Positions 8,766 to 18,100 of a DNA stretch of 64,000 nucleotides are shown here, in pieces. The notes under the pieces are model-generated. The model did not search any database and was not told the DNA's origin. It worked only from the letters and a program-made list of their open reading frames with translations. Within the stretch, counting starts at the first letter, position 1. Every line of letters begins with the position of its first letter. The DNA is from Gordonia sp. UBA7599 (GTDB lineage: Bacteria; Actinomycetota; Actinomycetes; Mycobacteriales; Mycobacteriaceae), in contig DLKD01000034.1 in NCBI GenBank assembly GCA_002477755.1, positions 1 to 64,000 of the forward strand. The letters run 5' to 3'. The translations under genes and the position numbers were made by a program.

Positions 8766-10178
8766 TCAGAGGTCGTCGTCGAGAGGCTCGATGCGCGGAC
8801 GCGTGACACCCGAGGTTACGGCGAGGACGACGACGAGAAGTGCTGCGCCGGACAGGGCCACGATCATCGGCACTGGGTTGGTGCCGCGGGCCGCCGGCGG
8901 CGGACTGAATCGCTGCGCTCGCGCGTCACCGACGTCGGGGATTTGAGCAGTCAGCGCTGCCAGCGGGTCGATCACTCCATGCCCGGTGCGCGGATCCGGC
9001 CCGTCTCCGCTGCCGGTGGCCGTCGCCGTGATCCTCCGCATGACGGCGCGGGCGTCGAGATGCGGATAGCGTGCCCGCACGAGCGCGACCGTGGCGCTGA
9101 CGTAGGCGGTCGCGAAGCTCGTGCCGCTGATCGGCACCGTCGAGTCGGTGCCGTTGAGCCCGACGACGAGCCCGCCACGACCCGGTCGTGAGTCCAGACT
9201 GGTCAGGTCGGTGCCCGGCGCGGCGACACCGACCCACGGGCCGGCCAGGCTGAACGGCGACGGGGAGCCGTCGGCCGTGTCCACCGATCCGACGGTCAGC
9301 ACGTCATCGCCGAACCAGGCGGGCGTGGCGACGGTGCGCACTGAATCCCACTGCTGGGCCCGTCCGGCGGGAGGGTTCTGCTCGCGGCACCCGCCGTCGT
9401 TGCTCACGTTGCCAGCCGCCGCCACCACCACAACGTTGCGGTCCACGGCGTGCCGCAGTGCCGCGCCCAAATCCGCGTCGTGCAGACCTGCACTCGACGC
9501 CGACGGGGCGCAGGCGACTTCGGAGATGTTGATGACGGTGGCGCCGAGACGCACGGCGCGCATCACCGCTGCCGCCAGCCCGGCCACCGAGCCGAAGCCG
9601 CTGCCGACGGTGGCCTCCGGGTCGTCGTCCGCAGGGCGCCGCGGTGGTGAGAAGGCGGCGCTGGACTGGCGGATGGAGATCAGCGTGACCCCGGGGGCAA
9701 GTCCGACGAAGTCGTCGGCGGGATCGGGTCGCGCGGCGATGAGACCGGCCACCAGAGTGCCGTGCGCGTCGCAGTCGGACAGGCCGTTGCCGGTGGACAC
9801 GAAGTCGCCGCCGTCGACGATCCGCGGCAGGCGAGGATGCGGTGTGACACCGGTGTCGATGATTGCGACGCGCTGACCCACGCCGGTGCTGAGCCGGTGG
9901 ACCCGGTCGACGTCGAGAAGCGTGTGAGCCGTGCGCGAGGCAGAGGTGGGTCGGTCCGCGGGGACGGGGATCGCGCACTTGGTCCGTTGTTCGGCGCTGC
10001 CGGCCGGTGCGTTCTCGCCGGGCGGCACCGGTGCGATCAGCGGCGGGTTGACGGCTGCCGCGGGTGCAATGCCGCTGATCGTCGCGGGCGCACCGAGGGC
10101 GGCGACAATGACGCAGGTGGCGGCGACGCGCCCGAACCGTATTCCGTCGACCAGGCGAGGCGTGCGCGGTTCGCTCAC
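8766..10178 (-). CDS. mycP: Type VII secretion mycosin (subtilisin-like protease), ESX-4 type
   Basis: This is the membrane-anchored serine protease of the ESX system, 470 residues. A signal peptide-like hydrophobic N-terminus is followed by the subtilase domain with catalytic Asp108 (VAIIDTG), His139 (DAHGT), oxyanion Asn257 (AAGN) and Ser354 (SGTSFA). A C-terminal transmembrane helix (about residues 440-460) and a short acidic tail complete the family layout. The GTG start overlaps the eccD stop by 4 nt. The long open frame continuing upstream on this strand is antisense to no feature but duplicates eccD in another frame, so I excluded it. Confidence 0.95.
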   Translation of the reverse strand: MSEPRTPRLVDGIRFGRVAATCVIVAALGAPATISGIAPAAAVNPPLIAPVPPGENAPAGSAEQRTKCAIPVPADRPTSASRTAHTLLDVDRVHRLSTGVGQRVAIIDTGVTPHPRLPRIVDGGDFVSTGNGLSDCDAHGTLVAGLIAARPDPADDFVGLAPGVTLISIRQSSAAFSPPRRPADDDPEATVGSGFGSVAGLAAAVMRAVRLGATVINISEVACAPSASSAGLHDADLGAALRHAVDRNVVVVAAAGNVSNDGGCREQNPPAGRAQQWDSVRTVATPAWFGDDVLTVGSVDTADGSPSPFSLAGPWVGVAAPGTDLTSLDSRPGRGGLVVGLNGTDSTVPISGTSFATAYVSATVALVRARYPHLDARAVMRRITATATGSGDGPDPRTGHGVIDPLAALTAQIPDVGDARAQRFSPPPAARGTNPVPMIVALSGAALLVVVLAVTSGVTRPRIEPLDDDL

Positions 10179-11608
10179 CACGCCTCCCGGATCATCCGGT
10201 AGACCTCGAGGACCCACAGCAGCATCGGCAGCAGCACGACGAGTTGCGCATACTCGGCGAGTTCGCCCGCGCGCCGCTGTAACGGCGAGAATGTGCGACC
10301 GGCGGCCCAGCCGCCGATCACCAGCGCTGCCGCGGCGGCGGCGAGGGCGGCCAGGCCGTCGGGGAACGGGCGAGTCGGGTCGTCGGTGACCGCGGCCGTG
10401 GTGATGCCGGCCGCGAGAAACCCGAGAACCCCCATCGCACCTCCGGTGATCAGAGCCGTTGCCGCCGTGAGATCGGTGTGTGAGCGGCCGCGCAGCACGA
10501 ATGCGAACCCGACGGTGAGTGCGACCGCGGTGAAGCGCCAGTCGGGCGGATCGATCCCGGCCGCCGTGATCGCCACGGCACCCGCTGCGGCCGCCCCCGC
10601 ACACAGGCCGGTCAAGCACTGACGGGCGTGTTCGGCGCGGCGTGTCAGCGCATCGATGTCGGGGAGGGCGCTCAGCGAGACGGCGTCGACCGCGTCGATC
10701 GTCGGCAGGAGCGGCACCTCGACGGCATCGATCGGCTCGCCCGGCGATGGCACCGGCGGCAGCGGGATCTTGGCGAGGACCACGGTCAGCCGTGGCGCCG
10801 CGAAGGTTAGTAGCAGAGCGACGACGCCGATGAGGGCCGCCGTCCGCGATCGGTCCAGGCCGCCGACTGCGACCGCTGAGGTCAGTGCCGCGAGCGCGCC
10901 CGCCGTGATCAGCGCGAGGTGGGCGATCGGTGCACGGTGGGTGAGCCGAAGGGTGATTGCCGCGCTGACCATCGCGGCGACTGCGGCGAGGAGGGCGTGT
11001 GCCGCCCCCGGGTGCCCCGGCACGACGGTGAATCCGACGGCGGCCCACAGCAGCGCGGACATCGCGCACAGTGCGACGGGGATCGGTCCGCCGCGCTGAT
11101 GTGCACGACCGGTCCACAGGGCGGCGGCCAGCACTGACACTGCTCCGATGGCGGCCACTGCCGCCGTTGCGGCCTGCGTTGGCGGTGCGGCAGTACTGCG
11201 GGCGACCATCAGCCCGGCGGCGCCGACAGCGGTGGCGCAGACTGCACCGGCCGAGCCGACGACTCGTGCCGAATGCGGCGACCAGGACCGGTGACGGGAG
11301 TCGGTCAACTCGGTCAATGCATCGAGTGTGTCGTCGATGAGGACCGCGGGGTCCGCCGCGGGACCCTCGCGCAAGACGAGCAGCGTCCCATTGTCGACTC
11401 CCGCGCTGCGCAGCGTCTCGCTCGGGTCGATCGCGTTGCGGCCGATCGGGCTCAGCGTCCATTCGAGTGCTGGCGCTTTGGGGTCGGGAGGCCCGGCCAA
11501 CCGCAGCACCAATTCGTCGAGGTAATCGGTGATCGGCAGGTCGGCCGGCAGTCCGACGTCGACGCTCGAATCCGGTCCCGCCACGCATACGCGTGCCCAT
11601 GCAGTCAT
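10175..11608 (-). CDS. eccD: Type VII secretion integral membrane protein EccD, ESX-4 type
   Basis: EccD forms the main membrane channel scaffold of ESX systems. The 477-residue protein has an N-terminal ubiquitin-like domain (about residues 1-85, ARVCVAGPDSSVDVGLPAD onward), a cytoplasmic linker, and about eleven transmembrane segments from residue ~115 to the C-terminus. It is co-transcribed with mycP through a 4-nt overlap. Adjacency to mycP and eccC and proximity to rplM-rpsI-glmM identify this as the ESX-4 type by comparison with mycobacteria. Confidence 0.94.
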   Translation of the reverse strand: MTAWARVCVAGPDSSVDVGLPADLPITDYLDELVLRLAGPPDPKAPALEWTLSPIGRNAIDPSETLRSAGVDNGTLLVLREGPAADPAVLIDDTLDALTELTDSRHRSWSPHSARVVGSAGAVCATAVGAAGLMVARSTAAPPTQAATAAVAAIGAVSVLAAALWTGRAHQRGGPIPVALCAMSALLWAAVGFTVVPGHPGAAHALLAAVAAMVSAAITLRLTHRAPIAHLALITAGALAALTSAVAVGGLDRSRTAALIGVVALLLTFAAPRLTVVLAKIPLPPVPSPGEPIDAVEVPLLPTIDAVDAVSLSALPDIDALTRRAEHARQCLTGLCAGAAAAGAVAITAAGIDPPDWRFTAVALTVGFAFVLRGRSHTDLTAATALITGGAMGVLGFLAAGITTAAVTDDPTRPFPDGLAALAAAAAALVIGGWAAGRTFSPLQRRAGELAEYAQLVVLLPMLLWVLEVYRMIREAW

Positions 11609-11804
11609 GAATCATCCCCCCAGATGAAGCTCCCCTTGCCCGAAAGGGTCTACCAGCCGCCGCGATGGGCGCGGGCCGAAACGGCGAAATCCCAGAGCCG
11701 CGATTCGCCGGTGCCGGCGGCGTTCCATCCGGCATAGTTCTGAGTAGCATTATTTAATTGATCCAAATACGGAAAAGTAATCGACACCTGAATGGGAGCC
11801 TCCC
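11609..11804. other. Divergent intergenic region between eccD and the aspartate decarboxylase gene
   Basis: This 196-nt gap separates two divergent operons and must hold both promoters. The stretch from about 11735 to 11790 is conspicuously AT-rich against the surroundings (for example AGCATTATTTAATTGATCC), consistent with promoter DNA. I could not assign convincing -35/-10 hexamers or an operator. Confidence 0.5.
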
Positions 11805-13436
11805 TTGACCGACACACCCGCGATCCCTTCGCGACCCGAGATGGCCGACCTCGAGAAGCTCTCGCCGTTCGAACTGCGGGTGCGACTCATCGCGCTGGCG
11901 GGCAAGGAACAGCAGCGGACCGGCGCGCCACTCCTGAATGCAGGCCGGGGCAATCCGAACTTCGTCACCGCCACGCCACGAGATGCCTTCTTCCAGTTCG
12001 GCCTCTTCGCCGTCGAGGCTGCGCGCGATGCCGGGCAGTGGTCACCGGACCTGCTGGCACAGCCCAACCAGAGCGGGATCGCGGCGAGCCTGCGCACCTG
12101 GCTCGGCGCGCGCGAAGGCCAGAAGGGCATCGCCTTCCTCGGGTCCGTCCTCGACTGGGCGCAGCAGCAGGGCTGGGACGCCGACGCCTTCGTGTGGGAG
12201 CTGGCCGACAACATCCTCGGTGAGCATTACGTGTCCCCGCCGGCCATGACGCCCTTCACCGCGAAGATCGCCGCCCAGTACCTCGGTTCGGTGATGGGTG
12301 AGGGCTTCCCCGCACCCGAGGACATCGACCTGTTCGGCACCGAGGGCGGCAGCGCCGCCATGTGCTACATCTTCGGCACACTCTTCGCCAATTCGCTGCT
12401 CTCGCAGGGCGACACGGTGGCCATCATGGCCCCGGTGTTCACCCCGTACCTGGACATCGCCGATCTGCCCGAGTTTGCCTTGAACAAGGTCCTCATCGAG
12501 GCCGATGTGGTGGGTTCCGACGGTCGGCACACCTGGCAGTTCTCGCCCGAGCAGATCGACAAGCTGCGCGATCCGTCGATCAAGCTACTGGTCTGCATCA
12601 ACCCGACCAACCCGCCGTCGGTCCGTGTGTCCGATGACACCGTCGCCCAGATCAAGCAGATCATCGCCGAGGACAACCCCGACCTGATCGTCATCACCGA
12701 TGACGTCTATTGCACCTTCATCGACGGTTTCCGCTCGCTCGCGTCGGTGATCCCCGACAACACCATCCTGGTGTACTCGTACTCCAAGTACTTCGGTGCG
12801 ACGGGTTGGCGCCTCGGCACTGTCGCCACGACGAAGACCACCGTCCTCGACAAGCACCTGGCCGCTCTGCCTGCCGACGTGAAGGCACGGCTGGCCAAGC
12901 GGTACGCCTCGTTCACCGACGACTCCGAGTCGCTCACGTTCACACAGCGGCTGGTGGCCGATTCGCGTGACGTGGCGCTCAACCACACCGCTGGTATCTC
13001 AGGCCCGCAGCAGGTGCAGTTGGCGCTGTTCTCGCTGTTCGACCTGCTGGACACCGAGAAGCAATACCGTAAGGACGCCCAGGCCCTGGTGCGCCGTCGG
13101 CTCGACGCTCTGGTCGAGGGCCTCGGCATCACGCTCGCGCCCGATCCGCTGCGTGTCGGCTACTACATCGAGCTCGACTTCCTCGCCTACGCCGAGGAGC
13201 ACTACCCGGCCGAATTCGGCGAGTACCTGAAAGCCAACTACGAGCCGGCCGACATCCTGTTCCGGATCGCTGCGCAAACCGAGATCGTCGCGTTGAACGG
13301 CTCCGGCTTCGACGGTCCGCCATGGTCGATCCGGCTGTCACTGGCGAACCTGAACGAAGAGGACTACCGCACCATCGGTGAGGGGATCGTTCGTGTCGCC
13401 AAGGAGTACGAGCAGGAATGGAAGGCCGCGAAGTGA
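11805..13436 (+). CDS. Aspartate 4-decarboxylase (bifunctional aspartate aminotransferase/decarboxylase)
   Basis: This PLP enzyme converts L-aspartate to L-alanine and CO2, with side aminotransferase activity. At 543 residues it has the length of AsD-type decarboxylases, longer than ordinary aminotransferases by an N-terminal arm and a midsection insertion. The PLP lysine is K328 in SYSKYFGATGWRLG, and the cofactor region contains NPTNPPS and ITDDVYCTF. The start is a TTG at 11805 preceded by GGGAG. It is coupled by a GTGA overlap to the asparaginase gene, giving asparagine to aspartate to alanine. Confidence 0.92.
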   Translation: MTDTPAIPSRPEMADLEKLSPFELRVRLIALAGKEQQRTGAPLLNAGRGNPNFVTATPRDAFFQFGLFAVEAARDAGQWSPDLLAQPNQSGIAASLRTWLGAREGQKGIAFLGSVLDWAQQQGWDADAFVWELADNILGEHYVSPPAMTPFTAKIAAQYLGSVMGEGFPAPEDIDLFGTEGGSAAMCYIFGTLFANSLLSQGDTVAIMAPVFTPYLDIADLPEFALNKVLIEADVVGSDGRHTWQFSPEQIDKLRDPSIKLLVCINPTNPPSVRVSDDTVAQIKQIIAEDNPDLIVITDDVYCTFIDGFRSLASVIPDNTILVYSYSKYFGATGWRLGTVATTKTTVLDKHLAALPADVKARLAKRYASFTDDSESLTFTQRLVADSRDVALNHTAGISGPQQVQLALFSLFDLLDTEKQYRKDAQALVRRRLDALVEGLGITLAPDPLRVGYYIELDFLAYAEEHYPAEFGEYLKANYEPADILFRIAAQTEIVALNGSGFDGPPWSIRLSLANLNEEDYRTIGEGIVRVAKEYEQEWKAAK

Positions 13437-15010
13437 CGTCAACGTCGCGCATCGCGGTGATCAACACCGGCGGCACTATCAGTTGCGTCGGGACGCCGCT
13501 GTCGCCGATGACGGCCGCACAGTTCGCCGAGGCCTTCCAGCGGATCGTCGAGCCGATACTCGTCGAGCAGTACCCCGACGTGACTTTCGACTGCATCACC
13601 GATCTGCATTTTCCCGAGTCGAAGAGCGGCACGCTCGATTCGACCAACCTGCAGCCCAGTGACTGGTGCCTGATCAGCGGTCGGATCCTGGAAGACTACG
13701 TCGACTACGACGCCTGGATCGTCCTGCACGGCACGGACAGCATGGCCTACACCGCGGGAGCGTTGCCCTTCCTGCTGTCATCGTTCGACGCCGACGGCAC
13801 TGGGCAGATCGTCCAGGACAAGCCGGTGGTCCTGACCGGCTCCCAAGTACCGCTCTTCTTCCAGGCGACACCGGACGAGCCGCTGACGCTGCGATTCAAC
13901 ACCGACGCCTACCAGAACGTGTGTGCGGCGGTCGCGATGGCGCTCACCGGGGTGCCCGAGGTGACCGTCGCGTTCCGCGGCAAGATCATGCGGGGCGCGC
14001 GGGTACTCAAGGTCAGTGCGAACAACGACGATGCCTTCCATTCGCCGAACTTGGCGCCGCTGGCGATCATCGGCATCGATTTCGCCGTCGACGAAGACGC
14101 GGTGCTGGCTGGACCGCAGTCACCGCAGGTGGCGCTCTCTAACCCGGATGTGCTCGCCCGGGCCCGCGACCGGATGAACTACATTGCCGGCCGCATCAAC
14201 GACTGCCCGGTGGTGCCGGTGCCGGCCGTGCCGGCGCGGTTCACGTCGGATGGTCCGGCATTCATCGCGAAGGTGGTCGACGCCATTGTCGCCACCGGGG
14301 CGAAGGGTTTGGTCCTGGAGTCCTACGGCGAAGGCAACTTTCCGTCCGGCTACCCGGATTCGGCCAGCGACGGCACCATCGCCAAGGCCCTGGCAGCGGC
14401 GACGGCCGCCGGAGTGGTGATCGCAGACGGAACACAGGTGCTCTCGGGCACGGTGAACGCCACCGCCTACGCCTCCGGTGCGTGGCTCCCGGAGGCCGGG
14501 GCGATCGGGATCCGCGACATGACGCCGATCTCGGCGATCACGAAGCTCATCGTGCTGCTCGCCGAAGAGGGCTGGTCCGGCAACGGATGGGACGCCGATG
14601 CGGTCCGCAGGCTTCTGCCACAGTCACTGCTGGGGGAGGCTCTCGTCGACGACCGGATCGATGCCGACAGTCGCTCGTCTTTGTTGCCGAGCCAGACACT
14701 GCGTTCGTCCGGCGGTTCGGCCACGCTGGCCGTCGACGCCGAGTACGGACTCGCCCTGCGGGATGCCGGTGGGAAACTGCTGTGGTCGTCCCATCCGGAC
14801 GGTGTCTCGCAGACCCCGGTCCGCGCACGGGCGACGCCTGCCGGAGTGGTCCTGACCGGTCGTGATGGTTCTGTGCTGTGGGAGGCGGGCACGGGCGAGA
14901 ACGGTGCGAGTGGGGCGTCCGGACTGGCCCTGCGCGAGCGCAACGGCACCACGCTCGTACTGACCTCGGCGACGGGGGAAGTGGTCGGCACCCTCTACGA
15001 CGGGCGCTGA
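13433..15010 (+). CDS. L-asparaginase with C-terminal lectin-like domain
   Basis: The N-terminal ~370 residues are a bacterial asparaginase: NTGGTIS carries the first catalytic Thr, HGTDSMAYTAGAL the second Thr and Asp, and TGSQVPL follows. No signal peptide is visible, so it should be cytoplasmic. Residues about 425-525 form an additional domain with repeats of the type GLALRDAGGKLLWSS, GVVLTGRDGSVLWEAGT and TLVLTSATGEVVGTL, which look like a degenerate bulb-type (mannose-binding) lectin beta-prism. Typical asparaginases of this class are 320-360 residues. The GTG start overlaps the decarboxylase stop by 4 nt. Confidence 0.9.
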   Translation: MTSTSRIAVINTGGTISCVGTPLSPMTAAQFAEAFQRIVEPILVEQYPDVTFDCITDLHFPESKSGTLDSTNLQPSDWCLISGRILEDYVDYDAWIVLHGTDSMAYTAGALPFLLSSFDADGTGQIVQDKPVVLTGSQVPLFFQATPDEPLTLRFNTDAYQNVCAAVAMALTGVPEVTVAFRGKIMRGARVLKVSANNDDAFHSPNLAPLAIIGIDFAVDEDAVLAGPQSPQVALSNPDVLARARDRMNYIAGRINDCPVVPVPAVPARFTSDGPAFIAKVVDAIVATGAKGLVLESYGEGNFPSGYPDSASDGTIAKALAAATAAGVVIADGTQVLSGTVNATAYASGAWLPEAGAIGIRDMTPISAITKLIVLLAEEGWSGNGWDADAVRRLLPQSLLGEALVDDRIDADSRSSLLPSQTLRSSGGSATLAVDAEYGLALRDAGGKLLWSSHPDGVSQTPVRARATPAGVVLTGRDGSVLWEAGTGENGASGASGLALRERNGTTLVLTSATGEVVGTLYDGR

Positions 15011-15017
15011 TCGTCTC

Positions 15018-15051
15018 GTCGTGCGCCCCGCTCTCCGAGGGGGCGCACGAC
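15018..15051 (+). terminator. Strong hairpin downstream of the asparaginase gene
   Basis: A 12-bp perfect inverted repeat (GTCGTGCGCCCC at 15018-15029 and its complement at 15040-15051) with a 10-nt loop begins 7 nt after the stop codon. There is no clear T-tract, which is common for actinobacterial terminators. It separates the asparaginase operon from eccC. Confidence 0.75.
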
Positions 15052-15194
15052 TGGCGGCCGATGCGAAGCTTACTGAAATCGGGGGAATCTCGGTTTGGGG
15101 CGATTCGCCGGTCCAGACGGCGTGTCGGCGCTAGTGTTGCGAGCTGACCGGCGCTCGGGGGAGCGCGGTCGGAGCAGGAGATCTGGGGGGATCA

Positions 15195-18100
15195 ATGGCC
15201 GAGTCGACGCGCGTGTTCGTCCGGGAGACACGCATCCAGCCACCACCGGCGCCGGGCGGTGACATTGACTTGATCGCACCGCCGGAGGTGTCGCGCCCGG
15301 TCCCGGGTTCCCTGGCTGCCACCGCGCTGCCCGCGATCATGGTCATCGCGGTCGTCGGGATGATCGCGTTGATGTTCGTGACCGGTGGACGGTCGGTGCT
15401 GGCAAATCCGCTCTTCCTGATGTTCCCGATGATGATGCTCATGTCGATGGTCGGCATGTTCGCCACCGGTGGCCGAGGCGGGGGCAAGCGCACGGCCGAA
15501 CTGGCGGCGGAGCGCCGCGACTACTTCCGTTACCTTGCGCAGCTGCGCGGTCAGATAACCACCACCGTCGACGAGCAGTCCGCGGCACTGCGCTGGTGCC
15601 ATCCGACGCCCACCGCCCTGAGCAGGATCGTCGGGTCGCGGCGGATGTGGGAGCGCGGCCCCGCCGACTCCGATTTCGCGCACCTTCGCGTCGGAGTCGG
15701 ATCGCAACGACTTGCCACGCGGCTGGTACCGCCGGAGATGGCGCCGCCGGAGGACCTGGAACCGGTCGCCATGGTCGCCTTGCGTCGGTTCCTGCGCGCC
15801 CACGCAGCGGTGCACCGACTGCCCATCGCGGTGTCGATGCGGGGATTCCCGGTGGTGGCCGTCGACGGTCCCCCCGACGATGTACGTGCCCTGGCACGGG
15901 CCATGCTCGTGCACCTCGCCGTGTGGCACGGGCCAGATCAAATGCGATTGGCCGTGGTCGCCGGAGCAGATGCCCGGGCGCAGTGGGATTGGGTCAAGTG
16001 GCTGCCGCACGCCGCGCGGCCTGACCGGGGCAGCGAGTGCGCACACCCACTCGGGCCGGGTGTGCTGCTGGTGGATTCGTTGCAGGAGTTGGAGTCAGCG
16101 CTGTCGGTCGAGTTCGCCGAGCGCACCCGTTTCACCCGGGGTGAGCCGGGGACCGCGGCCCGCCCCCAGGTCGTCGTCGTGCTCGACGGTGGGCAGGTGA
16201 CGGGCGACGAACGACTGGCCGGCGACGCCGGTATCGACGGTGTCGCGATCCTCGCCGTCGACGGTTCGATGCGCGACGTCGCGTTGCGGCGCGGCCTCGC
16301 GTTGCGTGTCTCGGGGTCGGTCCTTTCTGCCGAGACGGCGGTCGGATTCGAGGACTTCGCGATCGCCGATCGGCTGACCGTCGCGCAGGCTGTGGCATGT
16401 GCCCGACGGTTGGCAGGATTCCGGCCGTCGACGGTGCTCCCCTCGCTGGCCGACCTCGGTGATGACGGCCCGACGGCCGACCCCGGGTTGGTGGCGCTTC
16501 TCGACCTCGGGGATCCACGGTCGTTCGACCCCGGGGCTCGGTGGCGGGGGAGGACCGGACGCGAGCGGCTGCGGGTGCCGATCGGCTACGGACCCGACGG
16601 CAGTGCAGTCGAACTCGACCTCAAGGAGAGCGCGCACGGCGGGATGGGGCCGCACGGCCTGTGCGTCGGAGCCACCGGGTCGGGCAAGTCCGAGCTGTTG
16701 CGCACTCTCGTCCTAGCCTTGCTCGCAACGCATTCGCCCGACGAGCTGAACCTCGTCCTCGTCGACTTCAAAGGCGGCGCCACCTTCCTAGGACTCGAGC
16801 GGAGCAGACATGTCGCCGCGGTCATCACCAACCTCGAGCAGGAGCTGTCACTGGTCGACCGGATGGGCGACGCGCTGCGGGGCGAATTGAACCGGCGCCA
16901 GGAATTGCTGCGCGCGGCGGGCAACTTCGCGAACGTCACCGAATACGAGCAGGCCCGTGCTGACGGCGCTGACCTGCCACCGTTGCCAGCGCTCTTCGTG
17001 GTCGTCGACGAATTCTCCGAGCTGCTCGCGCAGAAGCCCGATTTCGCAGAGCTGTTCGTGATGATCGGGCGCTTGGGACGATCGCTGCACATCCACCTTC
17101 TGCTGGCATCGCAACGATTGGAGGAGGGCAAGCTGCGCGGGCTCGACTCGCACCTGTCCTACCGGATCGGGCTGAAGACGTTCTCGGCCCACGAGTCGCG
17201 CTCGGTGCTGGGCGTCCCGGACGCCTACCACCTGCCGAGCGTTCCCGGATCGGCCTACCTCAAGTGCGACTCCTCGTCGCCGCGACGGTTCAACACCTGC
17301 TACGTGTCGGGGCCGGTTGCTGACGAGGTCGATGACGAGGAGGGAGCCGCCGGCTCGGTAGGCGGGCCGCGCCGCTCGGGGTGGGTTCTCGATTTCTCGG
17401 CTATGTCGCCGACCGAGCCCAAATCCGCGCCGAGCGAGCCCAAATCCGCGCCGACCGAGCCCACCGGCCGGCGCACCGGGCCGTCGCTGCTCGACGTCGT
17501 CGTCGGTGCGATGGCCGACCACGGTTCCCCAGCCCACGAGGTGTGGCTGCCGCCATTGGACGCGTCGCCGTTCATCGGGGAGCTCGTCGACCCGCTGCCC
17601 AGGGAGATCGCCGGCGTCACCGGGGCGCTTCGACTCCCCGTCGGCATCGTCGACCGTCCCTACGACCAGCGCCGAGAGTTGCTCATCGTCGATGTCTCCG
17701 GCGCGGCGGGCAATGTGGCCATCGTCGGTGGTCCGCAGGCGGGCAAGTCGATGGCCCTCAGAACGCTTCTGTGCGCGGCAGCCCTGACGCACACGCCCGC
17801 CCAGGTGCAGTTCTACTGCCTCGACTTCGGCGGCGGTGGGCTCGCAAGCCTCGTGGGGCTCCCGCACGTCGGTTCGGTGGCCACACGCGCCGACCCGGAG
17901 CGTATCCGTCGAACCTTCGCCGAGGTGCGCGCGATCATGGCTCGTCGCGAGGACGAATTCGCCCGGCACGGCATCGAGTCCATGCGCGAGTTCCGGCGTC
18001 GCCGCGACAACGGGTACGAGACCGTCGACGGGGAGCCCGCCGACCCGCACGGCGACGTGTTCCTCGTCGTCGACGGCATAGGTGTGCTGCGCGACGAGTT

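Noticed and set aside
10179..11750. Long minus-strand open frame continuing upstream of mycP (total 994 codons)
   Set aside because: The upstream part is arginine-rich, out-of-frame translation of eccD, and a GTG with a 4-nt overlap gives a normal mycosin N-terminus.
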